Shown one piece after another: positions 22,301 to 31,596 of a stretch of DNA of 64,000 nt. Under the pieces are notes generated by a model. That model searched no databases. It worked only from the letters and a program-made list of their open reading frames with translations, and was not told the DNA's origin. This stretch comes from Lachnotalea glycerini. GTDB taxonomy: Bacteria > Bacillota > Clostridia > Lachnospirales > Lachnospiraceae. Every line of letters begins with the position of its first letter. The stretch's first letter is position 1. The translations under genes and the position numbers were made by a program. The stretch spans positions 1 through 64,000 of the forward strand of contig NZ_QICS01000007.1 in NCBI RefSeq assembly GCF_003201285.1, written 5' to 3'.

Positions 22301-25300
22301 TGCTTCTATTATGTCTTTATCATACTCTTCTAGCAATTCATTGGTATCGAATTTCCAATAGACATCAAGTGTATCTCCTATTTGGTCTTGATTGGTATCA
22401 ATTAGACAATATGCCGTTAAGGCTGCTCTTGTATAATAACCACGGCAAAATACGGCACATGGTGTCTGGCCGTCTAAATATGCTACAGCTGATAAAAAAC
22501 GGTCAACACGATTGCCGTAAGTGTCTCCCCATGCTGAAACGCTTCCTCTCTCTGGAAGATAAGCAGCCGTTGATAGTATCGTACCGTTATCATCAAACAT
22601 TGTAAAATATTCCGGTCCCTCAAGTATATATCCAGATGTATTTCTGTAATCATTTTTTTCACTAATGCTGTCAACAGGCAAGGCATCTGCATTGCATGCC
22701 CCTACATAACCTGTTTCTTTCAGCCCCTCATCGCTTCCGTCACTGCTCTGATAAATTGTAGTTGAGTCGGCGGTTTTAATCGCTAATTCTGCCTTACCGT
22801 CTCCATCAAAGTCCCACACCTGAAACGGAGAGTAATGAGCTCCTGAGCGAATATTGATTCCTAGATTTACACGATATAATAGTTTGGCTTTTCCTGTTGA
22901 TATATCTATGTCATATGCATCAATAAAGGTGGTGCCCGTATAGCCTGAATAGGAATTATCCTTGGCATTGCTTGGATACCATTTCACAAACAGCTCGTAC
23001 TCTCCGTCACCGTCTATATCACCAACTGACATATCGTTTGCCTCATAGGTACATGTACTGTTGTCTGGCATAGTTTGAGCCTTTGGCTTATAGAGCTGAA
23101 GCTCAAGATATTGATTATTCCATACTGCAACTTCTTTGGTGCTCAACCCCAAGGATGCATCATTGCTTCCAACCACCTTATAAGTATCTCCTGTACTGCC
23201 GCTTTCATCCACCAGATTTGTTACTGAAATATTAGAAGCAATTGCTGTGTCATTTCGATACACAGTAAAAGTCGTTGACAAATTGTTATTGTCTATTAAA
23301 TCTTTTTCAAAAGCTCTCCAGCTTAAATAGACTCCGCTGGTATATTCTTTTCCCTTAGAATCTGTTGCTGATAGGTTGGTAGACGCGCCTTTATCACCTG
23401 ACAAGTTTACAGCTACAACACCTCGATCGGTTAATTTTTCCGGCGCTGCTGCTACCAATTCACCTGTAATCGGTGTTTCGCATACTTTAGAAAATTCGCC
23501 TACACCACCGCTATTTTTAGCCTGCACCTTGTAATAATAATGAATATTGGTTGTTATATCGCTATTCTCATCGGTAAAGCTTGTACTTGTGCTCGTTCCT
23601 ACCTTAGTAAAGCCTTGAAAGCCTTTCTCTGTCTCTGTCTTTGAAGAACGATAAATAATATAGGAATCGGCATCCGTCTGACTGTCCCATGAAATCATAA
23701 TTTTACCGTTCTTAGCACTGTCACATCTTACATTGGATGGTGCAACAGGAAGTGTTACTTCCTCACTTAGCATAACAATTTCAACTGTGTTGCTAGCTGC
23801 GCTTTCAGCACCAAGAGAAGTTACCGCAGTAACATAGTATTGATAGGTTTCCCCAAGTGGAGCGGCCATTGCCCGCGCATCTAAATCATCTATCTGTGCT
23901 GCCTGAATCGTCTTTGCGACAGAGAAACTCTGATCAGTAGAAGCCTTTTGATATACATTATAATAGGAAGCTTCGTCTATTCCTGTAAAATTAATTAAGA
24001 ACGTAGCCTGCTTTTGAGTAAAATTCATTTCTGAATAACTTAACATAGTTGGCGTCCCTAAGATTTTGGTCACTTCCAACCCATTGATATAGGCATTCGT
24101 CCCTCCAATTCCTATGTTAAGCTGTCCGTCTGTAACACGGACTTTTCCTGTTATACTTGCTAAAGCCTGCTTAGTAGAAAGTGTCCCAACCGAAATACCT
24201 TCTGCGGTATAGCTAGCCTTAATTGTACTTGTTCCCGCAAGTAAATCGCAGGCATAAATTGTCACCTCATAATCTCCATTTGCAAGGTCAAGTGTAAATT
24301 CTGCCTCTCCAAGACAAAAATCGTCTGCCATAGCCGAAGAGTCAGTGTTGCCGTTACCAAAACGGTTTCTTCCATTCCCAGGTGCTTTCACAAAGCCGTA
24401 GCCTGCCTCCTTAGAATACATCTGATTTTCTGTAACTTCCGTCCAGCCTGACATTGCATTCTTAGCAGACGCAATCCCAAAGTCAAATTTGTAGGCAGAT
24501 GATTTGGTCGAAACAGTAATTCGATTGGATAATTCTCCCACTCCCAATTCATTAAAGCCAGCCACCGCATATACATAGGTCTTACCGCCATCACATGAAG
24601 AATCTGTATATGCGGTCTTGGAGCTGACTGAATACTTATCTGCGTTGGAAAAATCGACGTCGTCTGCCTTTTGGTCACCCTCTAGTTCCTGACGATAGAT
24701 ATAATATAGCTCTGCATCCTTTGAAGCATTCCAGCTTAGTGCTATGCTGGATGCTCCTACTTCTGCAATTGATAAATTGTCTGGTATAGATGGCTTATTT
24801 TGTGCTAAGGTAAGTGTTATATACGCGGCAAGCCCTTTTAATTGCTCGTTATTTTGAATTCCGTTTGCAACACATTGTGCAAATTTATAAGCTCCATAGT
24901 ACTGTAAGTGTGTAGAATCCGATACTCCGCCTGCATAATAGCCTTCATATTCTCCTGCTGCCAACTGAAGAAAGAGCGATTTTGCCCCCTCTATGCCAAA
25001 GGAATTGCAGACATCAATTGACAAAGCTGTCAAATCAACAATAGGAACGTTTTGTTCGTTTGCAATTTTTTTCATTACATTACGATAGGCTTCAAAGTTG
25101 CTGACAAAGGTATCAAGCTCTTTGCTTTCTGTTGTCTTATAGCTATATCTTGCAACCGGCGTAACTAAGATACAGGTTGCACCTCTTTGTTTTGCTCCAT
25201 CTATATAGTATTGCAGCCATTTTTCAAAATTCTCTGCGGAAACATATCGGTTTGGTCTTGAATAGGTTGCATCATTATGCCCCCACTGAACCAGCAAATA

Positions 25301-26449
25301 ATCTCCAGGCTTTACATCCTCTAACAAATCATCAAGTTTACCTTCTTCTATAAATGATTTTGAACTTCTACCCCCGATTGCCCGATTTTCAATAATAACA
25401 TTTGATGTTTCATAGGTCTGACTCTGACTGTAATTTGCATTTTCACATTCTCTCTCCTCTACAAACTCGCCAAAAAAATTATATAATACCTGTCCCCACC
25501 CCGTCTGTGGATAGTAATAGGAATCATAGGTCTGAACGGTTGAGTCTGATGCTATGAAAATCGTTGGTTTACTTCCTTCTTTATTTTCAATTTTATTAAA
25601 GCTTATACTTTTTACATATATCGTTTGTATCTTTGCATCTGCTTGTGACGTAGCAGCACTTGAGGCTAAAAATTTCAGGTTCAATACACCATCCACTAAA
25701 CAGGCAGTAAATTCAACCTCTTTTTCTTCCTCTGCTCCTATTGCAATGTCTTTTATTTTCGTAATGTCCTCTGATTCCAAATACGCTGTAATTTCATTGT
25801 CTGTTGGATTAACCAGAGTTATTGTCACATTATAATTAGCCGGTTCAAGAGCAAAGTCCAAGGTTGAAGTATCCTCATAGGTAAACACGCCATACCCTGT
25901 ACTTTCTGTCTCTGTCCACACCTTACTTGAAATTGCGGCGCAGTCCGTTTTGTCTTCAACATAGGAAGCAACACCCTGAACTATCTTAGCCTCTCTTGGA
26001 TAATAAACGTTAGAAACCCAACCGGGTGCTTCCTCCTGATAAGTTACATCACTATAGCCATAACCTATCTCCTCACTAAAAAGAGTATCTTTTGAAATGT
26101 CTTTCCCTTCTCCAAAGTAAAATACTTTCCCCTCTGTTGTTTCTACTTTTGTCTCTTCTGCTATCTCTTCTTTTGTCTCTTCTTTTGTTTCTTCTTTTGT
26201 TTCTTGTTTTGTTTCTTGTTTTGTCTCTACTTTTGTCTCTTCTTTTGTCTCTACTTTTGTCTCTTCTTTTGTTTCTTCTTTTGTTTCTGTTTCCATTTCC
26301 TGTGATGCTTCTTCATCCTTAATATCGTCTGCTGCCGCTATTTCTTTCGCATAAGATGTTATTACCGAAGTAAATAGATTAGCCCCCACTAATGATATTA
26401 CTATCATTATCGCCAACAAACGATTTATTTTACCCCAAATCTTTTTCAT
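19373..26449 (-). CDS. Secreted rhamnogalacturonan acetylesterase-lyase multimodular protein
   Basis: The 2358-residue secreted protein should deacetylate and cleave the rhamnogalacturonan I backbone of pectin. Order seen: signal peptide (about 1-34); a Glu-Lys-Thr repeat (about 52-105); a carbohydrate-binding-like domain (about 107-285); an SGNH/CE12 acetylesterase (about 292-545) with nucleophile S303 in ASDST, G360, N392 in WGHND, and D511/H514 in SDSTH; fibronectin-III domain; a second YKFDFG-type binding domain (about 652-797); two more FN3; a family 11 lyase (about 1001-1662) with Ca-binding DIDGDG, DFDGDG and DVDNDG loops; FN3; three bacterial Ig-like domains (about 1775-2015); a third YKFDFG domain (about 2018-2190); an InlB B-repeat (about 2195-2270); and a final FN3. 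No LPXTG or S-layer motif is seen at the end, so retention on the cell is uncertain. It follows GAGAGGAG and is monocistronic. Confidence 0.9.
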   Translation of the reverse strand: MKKIWGKINRLLAIMIVISLVGANLFTSVITSYAKEIAAADDIKDEEASQEMETETKEETKEETKVETKEETKVETKQETKQETKEETKEETKEEIAEETKVETTEGKVFYFGEGKDISKDTLFSEEIGYGYSDVTYQEEAPGWVSNVYYPREAKIVQGVASYVEDKTDCAAISSKVWTETESTGYGVFTYEDTSTLDFALEPANYNVTITLVNPTDNEITAYLESEDITKIKDIAIGAEEEKEVEFTACLVDGVLNLKFLASSAATSQADAKIQTIYVKSISFNKIENKEGSKPTIFIASDSTVQTYDSYYYPQTGWGQVLYNFFGEFVEERECENANYSQSQTYETSNVIIENRAIGGRSSKSFIEEGKLDDLLEDVKPGDYLLVQWGHNDATYSRPNRYVSAENFEKWLQYYIDGAKQRGATCILVTPVARYSYKTTESKELDTFVSNFEAYRNVMKKIANEQNVPIVDLTALSIDVCNSFGIEGAKSLFLQLAAGEYEGYYAGGVSDSTHLQYYGAYKFAQCVANGIQNNEQLKGLAAYITLTLAQNKPSIPDNLSIAEVGASSIALSWNASKDAELYYIYRQELEGDQKADDVDFSNADKYSVSSKTAYTDSSCDGGKTYVYAVAGFNELGVGELSNRITVSTKSSAYKFDFGIASAKNAMSGWTEVTENQMYSKEAGYGFVKAPGNGRNRFGNGNTDSSAMADDFCLGEAEFTLDLANGDYEVTIYACDLLAGTSTIKASYTAEGISVGTLSTKQALASITGKVRVTDGQLNIGIGGTNAYINGLEVTKILGTPTMLSYSEMNFTQKQATFLINFTGIDEASYYNVYQKASTDQSFSVAKTIQAAQIDDLDARAMAAPLGETYQYYVTAVTSLGAESAASNTVEIVMLSEEVTLPVAPSNVRCDSAKNGKIMISWDSQTDADSYIIYRSSKTETEKGFQGFTKVGTSTSTSFTDENSDITTNIHYYYKVQAKNSGGVGEFSKVCETPITGELVAAAPEKLTDRGVVAVNLSGDKGASTNLSATDSKGKEYTSGVYLSWRAFEKDLIDNNNLSTTFTVYRNDTAIASNISVTNLVDESGSTGDTYKVVGSNDASLGLSTKEVAVWNNQYLELQLYKPKAQTMPDNSTCTYEANDMSVGDIDGDGEYELFVKWYPSNAKDNSYSGYTGTTFIDAYDIDISTGKAKLLYRVNLGINIRSGAHYSPFQVWDFDGDGKAELAIKTADSTTIYQSSDGSDEGLKETGYVGACNADALPVDSISEKNDYRNTSGYILEGPEYFTMFDDNGTILSTAAYLPERGSVSAWGDTYGNRVDRFLSAVAYLDGQTPCAVFCRGYYTRAALTAYCLIDTNQDQIGDTLDVYWKFDTNELLEEYDKDIIEAQGNHGLSVNDVDNDGKDEIIYGSLVVDHNGSLKYSTGLGHGDAMHVSDWVEWNDGLEVMQVHEHDNAAYHVEIHDAETGKVLMGYYTGKDTGRGVAADIDPTYPFAEFWSIARPSDVAEEEPAWDSKDGGVYSSTSTLENLITISQNSPASNFSIFWDGDLLSEIFDHTFDKTAYVPLTTTIAKWNYETSKEEVTFESGEVFTSNGTKGNAGLIADFLGDWREEMILRCAADNSKIRIYTTTIQTDYVVPCLMENLAYREGIAWQNVGYNQPANLSYLLSEGLITAQVTVEATDQNKVTLNFTPANDGTYGNEIQGYEIYRADAGSDDFSLITTIKNDSLSVKDKTTGTEIIYAYTDTTVKCGSSYLYKIAAIVNDKTSFMSRAVSADTLVDIKEIKKIVLDSLVEDTLLTDGQTVADLLPKTISVIDSNDKEVLTEVTWEVNEVDLSTPGTYKVYAIISGYSKKVETTVTIIENTVTGYTSIEDIKAVVGSNITLPETVEVTYLNGSTKQIQVDSWEGDFNNNVLGTYALTAKLKEIVNIEVILNVIIVSDYITALTEQLNPIEIIVNQKLTSNVLPASIKVEYASGNSGMSEIIWDTNNQDTSKEGVIAITGTVNDYDSKVTLLIRIVPYKALYKFDFGINNDQVADGWTGITVNGKNETQTAASLGIQYSSEKGYGFDITDETIVNGRSEPFTYSNPIHPTPYMVYRDFALPAGLTFQVDVSNGKYIVELMSNSSYKSDIKGTIEETVNFSVANTASAYTIGSYEVEVKDGQLNIAFASDRVSRLGAIIIREEQSTKQDDPTTKGYTITYELDGGINHQDNPTEVDNNKNIKLKAPTKAGCLFQGWYTDKSFSSKITKISKKTNEDLIIYAKWEKIEVDKTTIKALTNSSKQSMKIKLLKVSKAKGYEIIYSTDSSFEQSVNIINSTSKTKTIKGLIQGCTYYVKARAYKLDGAQNKVYGSYSSVNKVTIKK
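26140..26298 (-). repeat. 12-bp tandem repeat coding for ETK-type linker
   Basis: About thirteen imperfect copies of a 12-nt unit encode four-residue units of the form KEET, KVET and KQET. They lie just after the signal peptide of the large secreted enzyme. Copy number is likely to vary between strains by slippage in steps that keep the frame. Confidence 0.85.
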
Positions 26450-26470
26450 TTCATTGCTCTCCTCTCCATT

Positions 26471-26529
26471 TTGATTATTGTACTACAACCAAAATATACC
26501 ATTGTTTTAAATGCACGTACAATAATCAA
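26471..26529. promoter_or_regulatory. 13-bp inverted repeat around the enzyme promoter
   Basis: Two perfect 13-bp arms (26471-26483 TTGATTATTGTAC and 26517-26529 its complement) are 33 bp apart. On the minus strand the upstream arm contains the -35 and the downstream arm lies just past the expected start site. A pair of operator half-sites is the simplest reading. The rest of 26450-26795 is AT-rich with no gene seen. Confidence 0.6.
26493..26522 (-). promoter_or_regulatory. Promoter of the rhamnogalacturonan enzyme gene
   Basis: The -35 is TTGTAC (26517-26522), the spacer 18 nt and the -10 TATATT (26493-26498), on the minus strand. The start codon lies about 45 bp downstream. Confidence 0.5.
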
Positions 26530-26794
26530 TTTTGATACTGCTTATCACTTTTAACCATTGATATTTTAATGCTTTCCTGCATTTCAATCTATATTTTCAC
26601 TAATTAAATAGTCAAATTGATTAATAGTTTTCGATAATCCCTTTAAATTACAAATAAAATTCTAACTATATTTCTACAAAGTATCAAATTCGACTATATT
26701 TTATCAATAATAACGATCAATATTCTGCTTTACTTGATTGCAACAAGATATTCTCATTTCAATATAAATGATATATTAATTCACTCATCCCCAA

Positions 26795-26843
26795 TAAAAA
26801 AAGTCATTTACTATTCTTTTATAAAATAGTAAATGACTTTTTT
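26795..26843. terminator. Bidirectional terminator after mgsA
   Basis: Near-perfect 19-nt arms with outer A/T runs (AAAAAAGTCATTTACTATT and its complement) flank a short loop. It lies just past the mgsA stop and would also serve plus-strand transcription. Confidence 0.9.
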
Positions 26844-26849
26844 CATGAA

Positions 26850-27323
26850 TTACAGTGTGCTTGCTCTATCCTTAATATTTTTATTGAAATTAATTACCTG
26901 ATGCTCATATATCTCATTTACATATGGAGATGTAATCATAAAATCAGCCGTAGCTTTATTGTTTGCAATCGGAATATCATATACCTGAGCAATTCGAAGC
27001 AAGGCTTTTACATCTGGATCATGAGGTTGAGCTGTCAAAGGATCTGAAAAGAATATTACTAAATCTATTTTGCCTTCAACAATCTTTGCTCCTATTTGCT
27101 GGTCACCTCCCAGTGGACCGCTATTATAGCCTTTTACCGGCAAGCCGGCTTTTTCTGTAATCATTCTGGCTGTTGTTCCTGTCCCACACAACATATGTTT
27201 TTTCAATATATCATAGTGTTCTTTACACCATTCTATCAAATCGTTTTTCATATTATCATGTGCAATTAATGCTATGCTTTTACATTTGTTTAGTGCTAGC
27301 GTTATATATTCGTCGTTTATCAT
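26850..27323 (-). CDS. mgsA: Methylglyoxal synthase
   Basis: MgsA converts dihydroxyacetone phosphate to methylglyoxal and phosphate, a bypass used when sugar phosphates accumulate. The 157-residue protein has IALIAHDNMK, the phosphate loop GTGTTARMI, SGPLGGDQQIGA, the DLVIFFSDPL segment and the catalytic-histidine region QPHDPDVKALLR. An AAAGGA site precedes the ATG. It stands alone between the pectin enzyme and the ABC exporter, and fits a cell with active glycerol and sugar phosphate metabolism. Confidence 0.96.
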   Translation of the reverse strand: MINDEYITLALNKCKSIALIAHDNMKNDLIEWCKEHYDILKKHMLCGTGTTARMITEKAGLPVKGYNSGPLGGDQQIGAKIVEGKIDLVIFFSDPLTAQPHDPDVKALLRIAQVYDIPIANNKATADFMITSPYVNEIYEHQVINFNKNIKDRASTL

Positions 27324-27454
27324 AGTTTTTCCTTTCTGATACTACATAAATGATTGAATCTAATAATATATTTTTTGTCATAAAAACTGTTTAATATTCA
27401 CTATCACTATTATAATACATTTTTCGATAAAATTATACATTTTTTGCGTTAAAT

Positions 27455-29353
27455 TTATGCTAACTCAAAAGCTCCTGTATAAAGCTGATAATATTTGCCT
27501 TTCTGCATTATTAAATCATTATGACTTCCTTTTTCAATAATTCTACCCTGCTCCAAAACCATAATGACATCAGAATTTTTAACCGTTGAAAGCCTATGTG
27601 CAATTACAAATACTGTCCTGCCCTCCATAAGGCGATCCATGCCCTGCTGTACAATTGCTTCTGTTCTTGTATCAATACTAGATGTTGCTTCATCTAATAT
27701 AAGAACAGGCGGATTTGCAATGGCAGCTCTTGCAATGGCTAATAGTTGTCTTTGTCCCTGTGACAAGCTTCCTCCATCTCCTGTTAGAATCGAGTTGTAT
27801 CCTTCAGGTAAATGCTGGATAAAGCCATCCGCATTTGCAAGCTTTGCAGCTTTTATCACCTCTTCGTCTGTAGCATCTAGTTTACCATAACGAATATTTT
27901 CTGCAACTGTTCCAGTAAACAGATGGGTATCCTGCAATACAATTCCCAAGGATTGTCGTAAATCGGATTTATGAATCTTATTAATATTAATTCCATCGTA
28001 TCGAATCTTACCATCCATAATTGGATAAAATCGATTAATTAAATTCGTAATGGTAGTCTTACCTGCTCCTGTCGATCCAACAAATGCTATCTTTTGTCCT
28101 GGTTTAGCGTATAAAGCAACATCATGGAGTACAATTTTTCCCTCGGTATACCCAAAATCTACATTCTCAAATACCACATCTCCGAGAACTCTTGTATAAG
28201 TAATACTACCATCCTCATGTGGATGCTTCCATGCCCACATGCCGGTTCGTTCTACCGTTTCTGTAATATTACCATATTCATCGATCTTTGCATTGACTAG
28301 CTTTACGTAACCATCATCCTCTTCCGGCTCTTCATCCATAATATGAAAGATTCTCTCTGCACCTGCCAAAGCCATAATAACTGCATTCAATTGCTGAGAC
28401 ATCTGTGTTATTGGCATATTGAAGCTCCTTGTCAATTGCAGAAAGGATGCCAACGCACCGATTGTAAAGCCAAACGTTCCACTCATTGCCAGCAGTGCAC
28501 CTACTACTGCAGTCAGAACGTAGCTGACATATCCTAAATTACCCATAATTGGCATTAATATGTTAGCAAAAATATTAGCTTGATTGGCGCTGTTAAACAG
28601 TTCTCCATTTAATTCATCAAATCTTTTTTTCGCTTCCTGTTCGTGGTTAAATACCTTTACTACCTTTTGACCTTCCATCATTTCCTCAATGTAGCCATTG
28701 ATAGCTCCCAAATCCTTTTGCTGTGCCACAAAATAGGTTGCACTCTTTTGACCAATCGTTTTTGTTATTTTTAACATAATTATTACTACAAAAATGGACA
28801 ATGCAGCAAGTGGTACACTAAGTACTACCATTGATATAAAGACACTGATGACCGTTACGATAGAGTTTAGCAGTTGCGGCAAGCTTTGACTAATCATCTG
28901 TCTTAGCGTATCTGTATCATTTGTGTATAAGCTCATCAAGTCTCCATGAGCATTTTGATCGAAAAAAGGTATTGCCAAGGACTCCATATGAGAAAACAAA
29001 TCATCTCTTATTTTTTTTAACGTACCTTGCGATATCTGGATCATAATACGGCTATACAAATAAGTGCAGATAACACCAATATAATAAATGACTGCCATCA
29101 TCATAATAGCTCTTAGAAGTGGAATAAAATTAGGATCACTTTGTCCAAGCAATGGTAGAATATAGTCATCAATCAGATTTTTCAAAAACAAGGTTCCAAC
29201 AACACCTGCAAGTGAGCTTATTATAATGCAAGCAGCAACCAGCATAAATTGTAATTTGTATTGCTTTAAAATATATACAATAAGTCTCTTCAAGGTCTTA
29301 CCGGCATTTTTACTTTTCTTTACGGGTCTTAAATTTCGATTCATTCCTGCCAT
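27455..29353 (-). CDS. Heterodimeric ABC exporter subunit, catalytically complete half
   Basis: This 632-residue half-transporter has six membrane helices (about 30-335) and an ATPase domain with Walker A GSTGAGKTT, signature LSQGQRQ and Walker B VLILDEATSS, with the catalytic glutamate present. The start ATG overlaps the stop of the upstream subunit (TAATG). An inserted segment between the membrane and nucleotide domains contains a MWAWKHPHEDGS stretch, common in this BmrD/YfiC-like family. With its partner it should form a drug or lipid exporter; the substrate is unknown. Confidence 0.92.
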   Translation of the reverse strand: MAGMNRNLRPVKKSKNAGKTLKRLIVYILKQYKLQFMLVAACIIISSLAGVVGTLFLKNLIDDYILPLLGQSDPNFIPLLRAIMMMAVIYYIGVICTYLYSRIMIQISQGTLKKIRDDLFSHMESLAIPFFDQNAHGDLMSLYTNDTDTLRQMISQSLPQLLNSIVTVISVFISMVVLSVPLAALSIFVVIIMLKITKTIGQKSATYFVAQQKDLGAINGYIEEMMEGQKVVKVFNHEQEAKKRFDELNGELFNSANQANIFANILMPIMGNLGYVSYVLTAVVGALLAMSGTFGFTIGALASFLQLTRSFNMPITQMSQQLNAVIMALAGAERIFHIMDEEPEEDDGYVKLVNAKIDEYGNITETVERTGMWAWKHPHEDGSITYTRVLGDVVFENVDFGYTEGKIVLHDVALYAKPGQKIAFVGSTGAGKTTITNLINRFYPIMDGKIRYDGININKIHKSDLRQSLGIVLQDTHLFTGTVAENIRYGKLDATDEEVIKAAKLANADGFIQHLPEGYNSILTGDGGSLSQGQRQLLAIARAAIANPPVLILDEATSSIDTRTEAIVQQGMDRLMEGRTVFVIAHRLSTVKNSDVIMVLEQGRIIEKGSHNDLIMQKGKYYQLYTGAFELA

Positions 29354-31092
29354 TATACTTGTGCTCCTTTCATTTGAGATTCATATACTTCCTTATAGAT
29401 TTGATTCGATTTTAATAACTCTTCATGTGTTCCAAACCCATCTACTCTTCCATCATTTAATACCAATATTTTATCTGCATCCTCTATAGAAGATATTCTT
29501 TGTGCAATAATAATCTTGGTTGTATCCGGTATTTCTTCCATAAATGCCTTGCGAATGAGGGAATCTGTTTTTGTATCCACTGCACTTGTCGAATCATCCA
29601 AAATAAGGATTTTAGGCTTTTTAAGCAATGCCCTTGCAATACACAATCTTTGCTTTTGTCCTCCTGATACATTACTTCCACCCTGTTCTATGTAAGTGTT
29701 GTATTTATCCTCAAGTCCTTCAATAAATTCACTGACCTGTGCCTGCTTACAAACTCGAATAATATCTTCTTCTGTGGCATCCTTATTTCCCCAGCGTAAA
29801 TTATCTATAATAGTACCTGAAAAAAGTACATTCTTTTGCAATACTACGGATACATCATCTCGTAAGGTTTCAATATCATAATTTTTTACGTCAACGCCTC
29901 CAACTTTAACACATCCTTTTGTCGCATCATATAAACGAGGAATCAACTGTACCAATGAGGATTTGGCACTGCCTGTTCCACCAATAATTCCAACCGTCTC
30001 TCCTGCTTTTATGGATATATGCACATCCTCCAACACCAACTTATTGATATCGTTTCCATAACTAAACGAGACATGTTCAAAAGTAACTGAACCATCCATC
30101 ACCTCAGTGATTGGATTTGCTGCAACCAATAAATCACTTCTTTCCTCTAATACCTCAATAATACGTTCCGCTGAGGATTTTGCCAAAATTACCATTACGA
30201 ATACCATGGATATCATCATTAGACTCATTAAAATATTTGTTGCATAGGTATAAAAACTCATTAATTGACCTGTAGCCATCGTATTTGAAACAATCATCTT
30301 TGCTCCAAGCCAAGATAACAACATAATGCATGTATACATGGTAAATTGCATCAATGGGGCATTTAGAATGATTATTTTTTCCGCCTTAATAAAACACTCA
30401 TATAAAGTTTTCGATGCTTTTTTAAACTTTTCTACTTCATAATCCTCTTTCACATAAGCTTTAACCACTCGAATTCCTGTTAAATTTTCTTGTACGCTTG
30501 CATTTAAACTGTCATACTTTTTAAATACCAAAACAAAGTAAGGATGTACTCTCGTCATTATAAAATAAAGTGCTGTTCCAAGAAAAATGGTAGCTCCCAA
30601 GAATACAAGTGCCAGCCTTGCATTCAATATAAATGACATTAGCATTGCACTCATCAGCATAAAGGGGGCCCTTACACACATCCTGATTATCATCTGGAAT
30701 GCATTTTGCACATTTGTCACATCCGTAGTCAATCTTGTAATCAGACCTGCGGTGGAATATTTATCTATATTACCAAAAGAAAATTCCTGGATGTTATTAT
30801 AAATCGCCTTGCGAAGATTTCTTGCGAAACCTGCCGAAGCAGTTGCTCCATATTTTCCTCCCAATGCACCACTAATTAAGGATAATAAGGAAATGACAAT
30901 CATGACTAGGCCTATTTTTATTACATAATACACATCGCCTGATGCCAGACCCTTATCAATAATCAATGCCATTAATGTAGGTATAAATATTTCAAATATT
31001 ACTTCTAACATTACAAATATTGGTGTTAATAAGGTTTCTTTTTTGTATTCACCAATATAACCATATAATTTTTTTATCATATTTTTCTCCAT
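29353..31092 (-). CDS. Heterodimeric ABC exporter subunit, degenerate-site half
   Basis: This 579-residue half-transporter has six membrane helices followed by an ATPase domain with signature VSGGQKQRL. Walker A reads GGTGSAKS, with alanine for the usual last glycine, and Walker B ends ILILDDSTS, with aspartate at the catalytic glutamate position. One such weakened site is the rule in heterodimeric exporters such as BmrCD or TM287/288, so this subunit probably pairs with the complete one downstream. It lies 53 bp after the MarR regulator. Confidence 0.92.
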   Translation of the reverse strand: MEKNMIKKLYGYIGEYKKETLLTPIFVMLEVIFEIFIPTLMALIIDKGLASGDVYYVIKIGLVMIVISLLSLISGALGGKYGATASAGFARNLRKAIYNNIQEFSFGNIDKYSTAGLITRLTTDVTNVQNAFQMIIRMCVRAPFMLMSAMLMSFILNARLALVFLGATIFLGTALYFIMTRVHPYFVLVFKKYDSLNASVQENLTGIRVVKAYVKEDYEVEKFKKASKTLYECFIKAEKIIILNAPLMQFTMYTCIMLLSWLGAKMIVSNTMATGQLMSFYTYATNILMSLMMISMVFVMVILAKSSAERIIEVLEERSDLLVAANPITEVMDGSVTFEHVSFSYGNDINKLVLEDVHISIKAGETVGIIGGTGSAKSSLVQLIPRLYDATKGCVKVGGVDVKNYDIETLRDDVSVVLQKNVLFSGTIIDNLRWGNKDATEEDIIRVCKQAQVSEFIEGLEDKYNTYIEQGGSNVSGGQKQRLCIARALLKKPKILILDDSTSAVDTKTDSLIRKAFMEEIPDTTKIIIAQRISSIEDADKILVLNDGRVDGFGTHEELLKSNQIYKEVYESQMKGAQV

Positions 31093-31145
31093 ATTGTTTC
31101 TTTTATGTCACTTAATTGCCTAAAGAGGATGTTTTCAACTTCTTT

Positions 31146-31577
31146 CTAAGATTCTTCAACTACTCCTGATATTTTATCCATAATCTGAAAAAAATTTACT
31201 AACTCATCTTTTGTTAACACCTGCTGAAATCTAATTTCTCTTTTTTCCAGACCATTACCTATCATCTTATTCACTTGCCTTGCTTTTTCGGTTAAAACAA
31301 TTTTCTTAAATCTTGCATCCTCTTTCATACTTTCCCGTTCAATATAGCCGTTCTTTTCCAATAATTGTAATACACTCGTAACAGAGGATTTTCTTATCCT
31401 GAATTCCTTTTCGATATCTTTTTGAAAAATATCCCTCTTTCCCGATTCGTTATCCAAAAATTTCAAAATTACTGCCTGCATTCTTGTTAGACCATGTCCG
31501 GCTATCGCCTGATCCATATCTCTTTTGAGCAGATAGGATAAATCAATAATCGATTTTCCAATACTTTTTATTTTCAT
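31146..31577 (-). CDS. MarR family regulator of the ABC exporter
   Basis: This 143-residue winged-helix protein has the MarR core: GLTRMQAVILKFL, the recognition-helix region IRKSSVTSVLQLLEKNGYIERE and the wing DARFKKIVLTEKA. An AAGGTGATG site precedes the ATG. It heads the exporter operon, and a near-perfect 18-bp palindrome overlaps its promoter, so autorepression relieved by an exported compound is likely. The ligand cannot be told from sequence. Confidence 0.9.
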   Translation of the reverse strand: MKIKSIGKSIIDLSYLLKRDMDQAIAGHGLTRMQAVILKFLDNESGKRDIFQKDIEKEFRIRKSSVTSVLQLLEKNGYIERESMKEDARFKKIVLTEKARQVNKMIGNGLEKREIRFQQVLTKDELVNFFQIMDKISGVVEES

Positions 31578-31596
31578 ACATCACCTTTCTCGTAAT

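Noticed and set aside
26092-26322. Leucine-rich plus-strand frame
   Set aside because: It is the complement of the ETK tandem repeat in the secreted enzyme; the repeat unit creates an artificial long frame.
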